Assembly (NCBI GenBank): GCA_022606425.2
Contig: JAHDVF020000494.1
Span: 310,001 to 374,000, forward strand
From: Lepidostoma basale
Taxonomy: Eukaryota; Arthropoda; Insecta; Trichoptera; Lepidostomatidae
DNA length: 64,000 bases
Direction: 5' to 3'
Shown piece by piece: positions 62,879 to 64,000 of the stretch (its first letter is position 1; each line of letters begins with the position of its first letter). The notes under the pieces were generated by a model, which searched no databases, was not told where the DNA came from, and saw nothing but the letters and a program-made list of their open reading frames with translations. The position numbers and the translations under genes were made by a program.

Positions 62879-64000
62879 TTAAAATGAACTTCGTTCAAAA
62901 GATTTCGGTATGATAATTCAATTATTAGTAATGAGCCTTAAGATTATTTCTAATTTACGTTACTCGTATATCTAAATAGACATTTTTGAAGATATTGCTT
63001 TTGATTTTGTTAGTATATTTAATATATTTAGCGAAGACGCGAAATCTTCACAACGCTGATTGTTCAAATTTCGCTTTGAGTCGTTCTGACACTAACCTAC
63101 CATAAAATGCATTGTTATTGATGTTTTAAAAAACGCATGCGCATATTTGTAAACGAAATAATAATAATAAATATATGTTGATGATATGTGAGTCATATTT
63201 ACTTGTTTAAACATTAAAGTATTTAGGCCTATATAACTTGTTTTGCCACACCACTCTTTCCTTCTTCTTCTTTCTGTGTCCTGTCAGGTCTCCCTAACGT
63301 TGACTATCACCCTTGAGAGTGATGACCTGGGTAAAAATATCCCCTTGCCTTCTCTGGAGGATTTTCTGTCGGGGTTACCTTCCCTTAGCTGGGTGTATCC
63401 AGTTTTATGGCGCTGGAAGCTCGCCATTCGTCCTCTCTCTATCTGCTATGGCACTAAGTTATATGTACCACATTGCCCGGGGTTCGCGGGGTCTTTAAAG
63501 AGACCTTTCTTGGACGCTATAGAGTTGGACTTGTTAGTAGTGTTGCTGTTGTAAATGCAACATGGCGCCTTACGACATTTTGTAGAGGCATATTTTCCAG
63601 CAAAACATACCCCATCGTAGCCCTACTACTCTTTTGAACCCTTTCCTAGTTTACCTTTTTTCAAACTTCCACAAATTTTCTTATATCTTCCGAAATATTT
63701 TTTACTTTTTAAATTGATATTTATTCCAATCGTGTCAGAATCAGTCAGTATATTCTTAACAGTTATTATTATTAAAATAAACTTGTTTTGACACCATGCA
63801 AGATACCATGCAATTAGTCGTAACATGTGGCGTGATTGTTTTATGCCACCCTTTCTCTTTTGTCAGCCTTGCTCCAGCCTTCAACTACCACTGAGATCTT
63901 ATCAAATGATATCATGGGAGTACAGATAATATTTCACCAATAAATTCTAATAGATAAATGATATATACAGATAAATGATATTTTACAGATCGGTTTTGCT
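62879..64000. other. Unassigned; GC-richer block at 63243-63560
   Basis: Bases 63243-63560 form an island of higher GC with two overlapping frames (103 and 61 codons). Neither shows a domain I recognise. It may be part of an uncatalogued LINE or a unique segment. Confidence 0.3.

Noticed and set aside
63243..63554. 103-codon open frame
   Set aside because: No recognised domain and a competing frame of similar quality overlaps it; left as unassigned.
1..64000. CRISPR array, bacterial operon, riboswitch or virus
   Set aside because: No regularly spaced repeats, no bacterial coding pattern and no viral genes; the window is eukaryotic nuclear DNA.

Overview
This is a 64 kb stretch of animal nuclear DNA, almost certainly from an insect. 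It is AT-rich and packed with transposable elements. The insect assignment rests on the host-gene exons, the cecropia-like mariner, the many RTE-type LINEs and the short tRNA-derived SINEs; I cannot fix the order, and beetle-like is only an impression. There are no bacterial features.

Host gene. Only two stretches look like host coding sequence, both on the + strand: a 32-nt micro-exon (13253-13284) and an 83-nt exon (56033-56115). With splice phases matched, they read through as the second half of the C1A zinc finger of a conventional protein kinase C. The 42.7 kb between them is therefore one PKC intron, and the flanks are parts of the neighbouring introns. I found no other PKC exon in the window.

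Transposable-element layers. (1) Two closely related RTE-like LINE subfamilies dominate: RTE-A, tailed with GTTA repeats, about 17 loci; and RTE-B, tailed with GTTT or GTT repeats, about 10 loci. Nearly all are 5'-truncated; the longest, at 15136-17238, keeps the reverse transcriptase but has one stop and one frameshift. (2) At least nine other RTE-type families (called C to K here), many ending in AAG repeats, survive as short C-terminal fragments. (3) Pieces of Jockey/CR1-type LINEs occur at 1890-2345, 3975-4150, 10750-10816, 26590-27187 and 45435-46160. (4) A structurally intact mariner with an uninterrupted transposase lies at 39384-40670, and a dead mariner fragment at 29163-29503. (5) There are two tRNA-derived SINE families and a short non-autonomous element whose 3' end is copied from the RTE-A tail. 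(6) Many palindromic (foldback) elements of several families are present.

Most interesting system. The arms of many palindromes share one architecture: CUGANGA, one extra base, a short hairpin, GAAA, a self-complementary stem III (ACAGCUGU, ACAUGU, ACCGGU or similar) and GUC. That is the layout of a minimal type I hammerhead ribozyme of the kind known from Penelope-like retroelements. The best copies are at 8909-8956 (+) and 7612-7662 (-). Several sequence-divergent palindrome families carry the same motif, usually once per strand, and show graded decay of the catalytic core.

The insertions can be ordered in places from target-site duplications: SINE-like into PAL-6, RTE-I into RTE-B, RTE-K into PAL-1, a CR1-type LINE into the loop of PAL-6, and RTE-H into the loop of PAL-7. 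Family names (RTE-A to K, PAL-1 to 9) are local labels, not database names.
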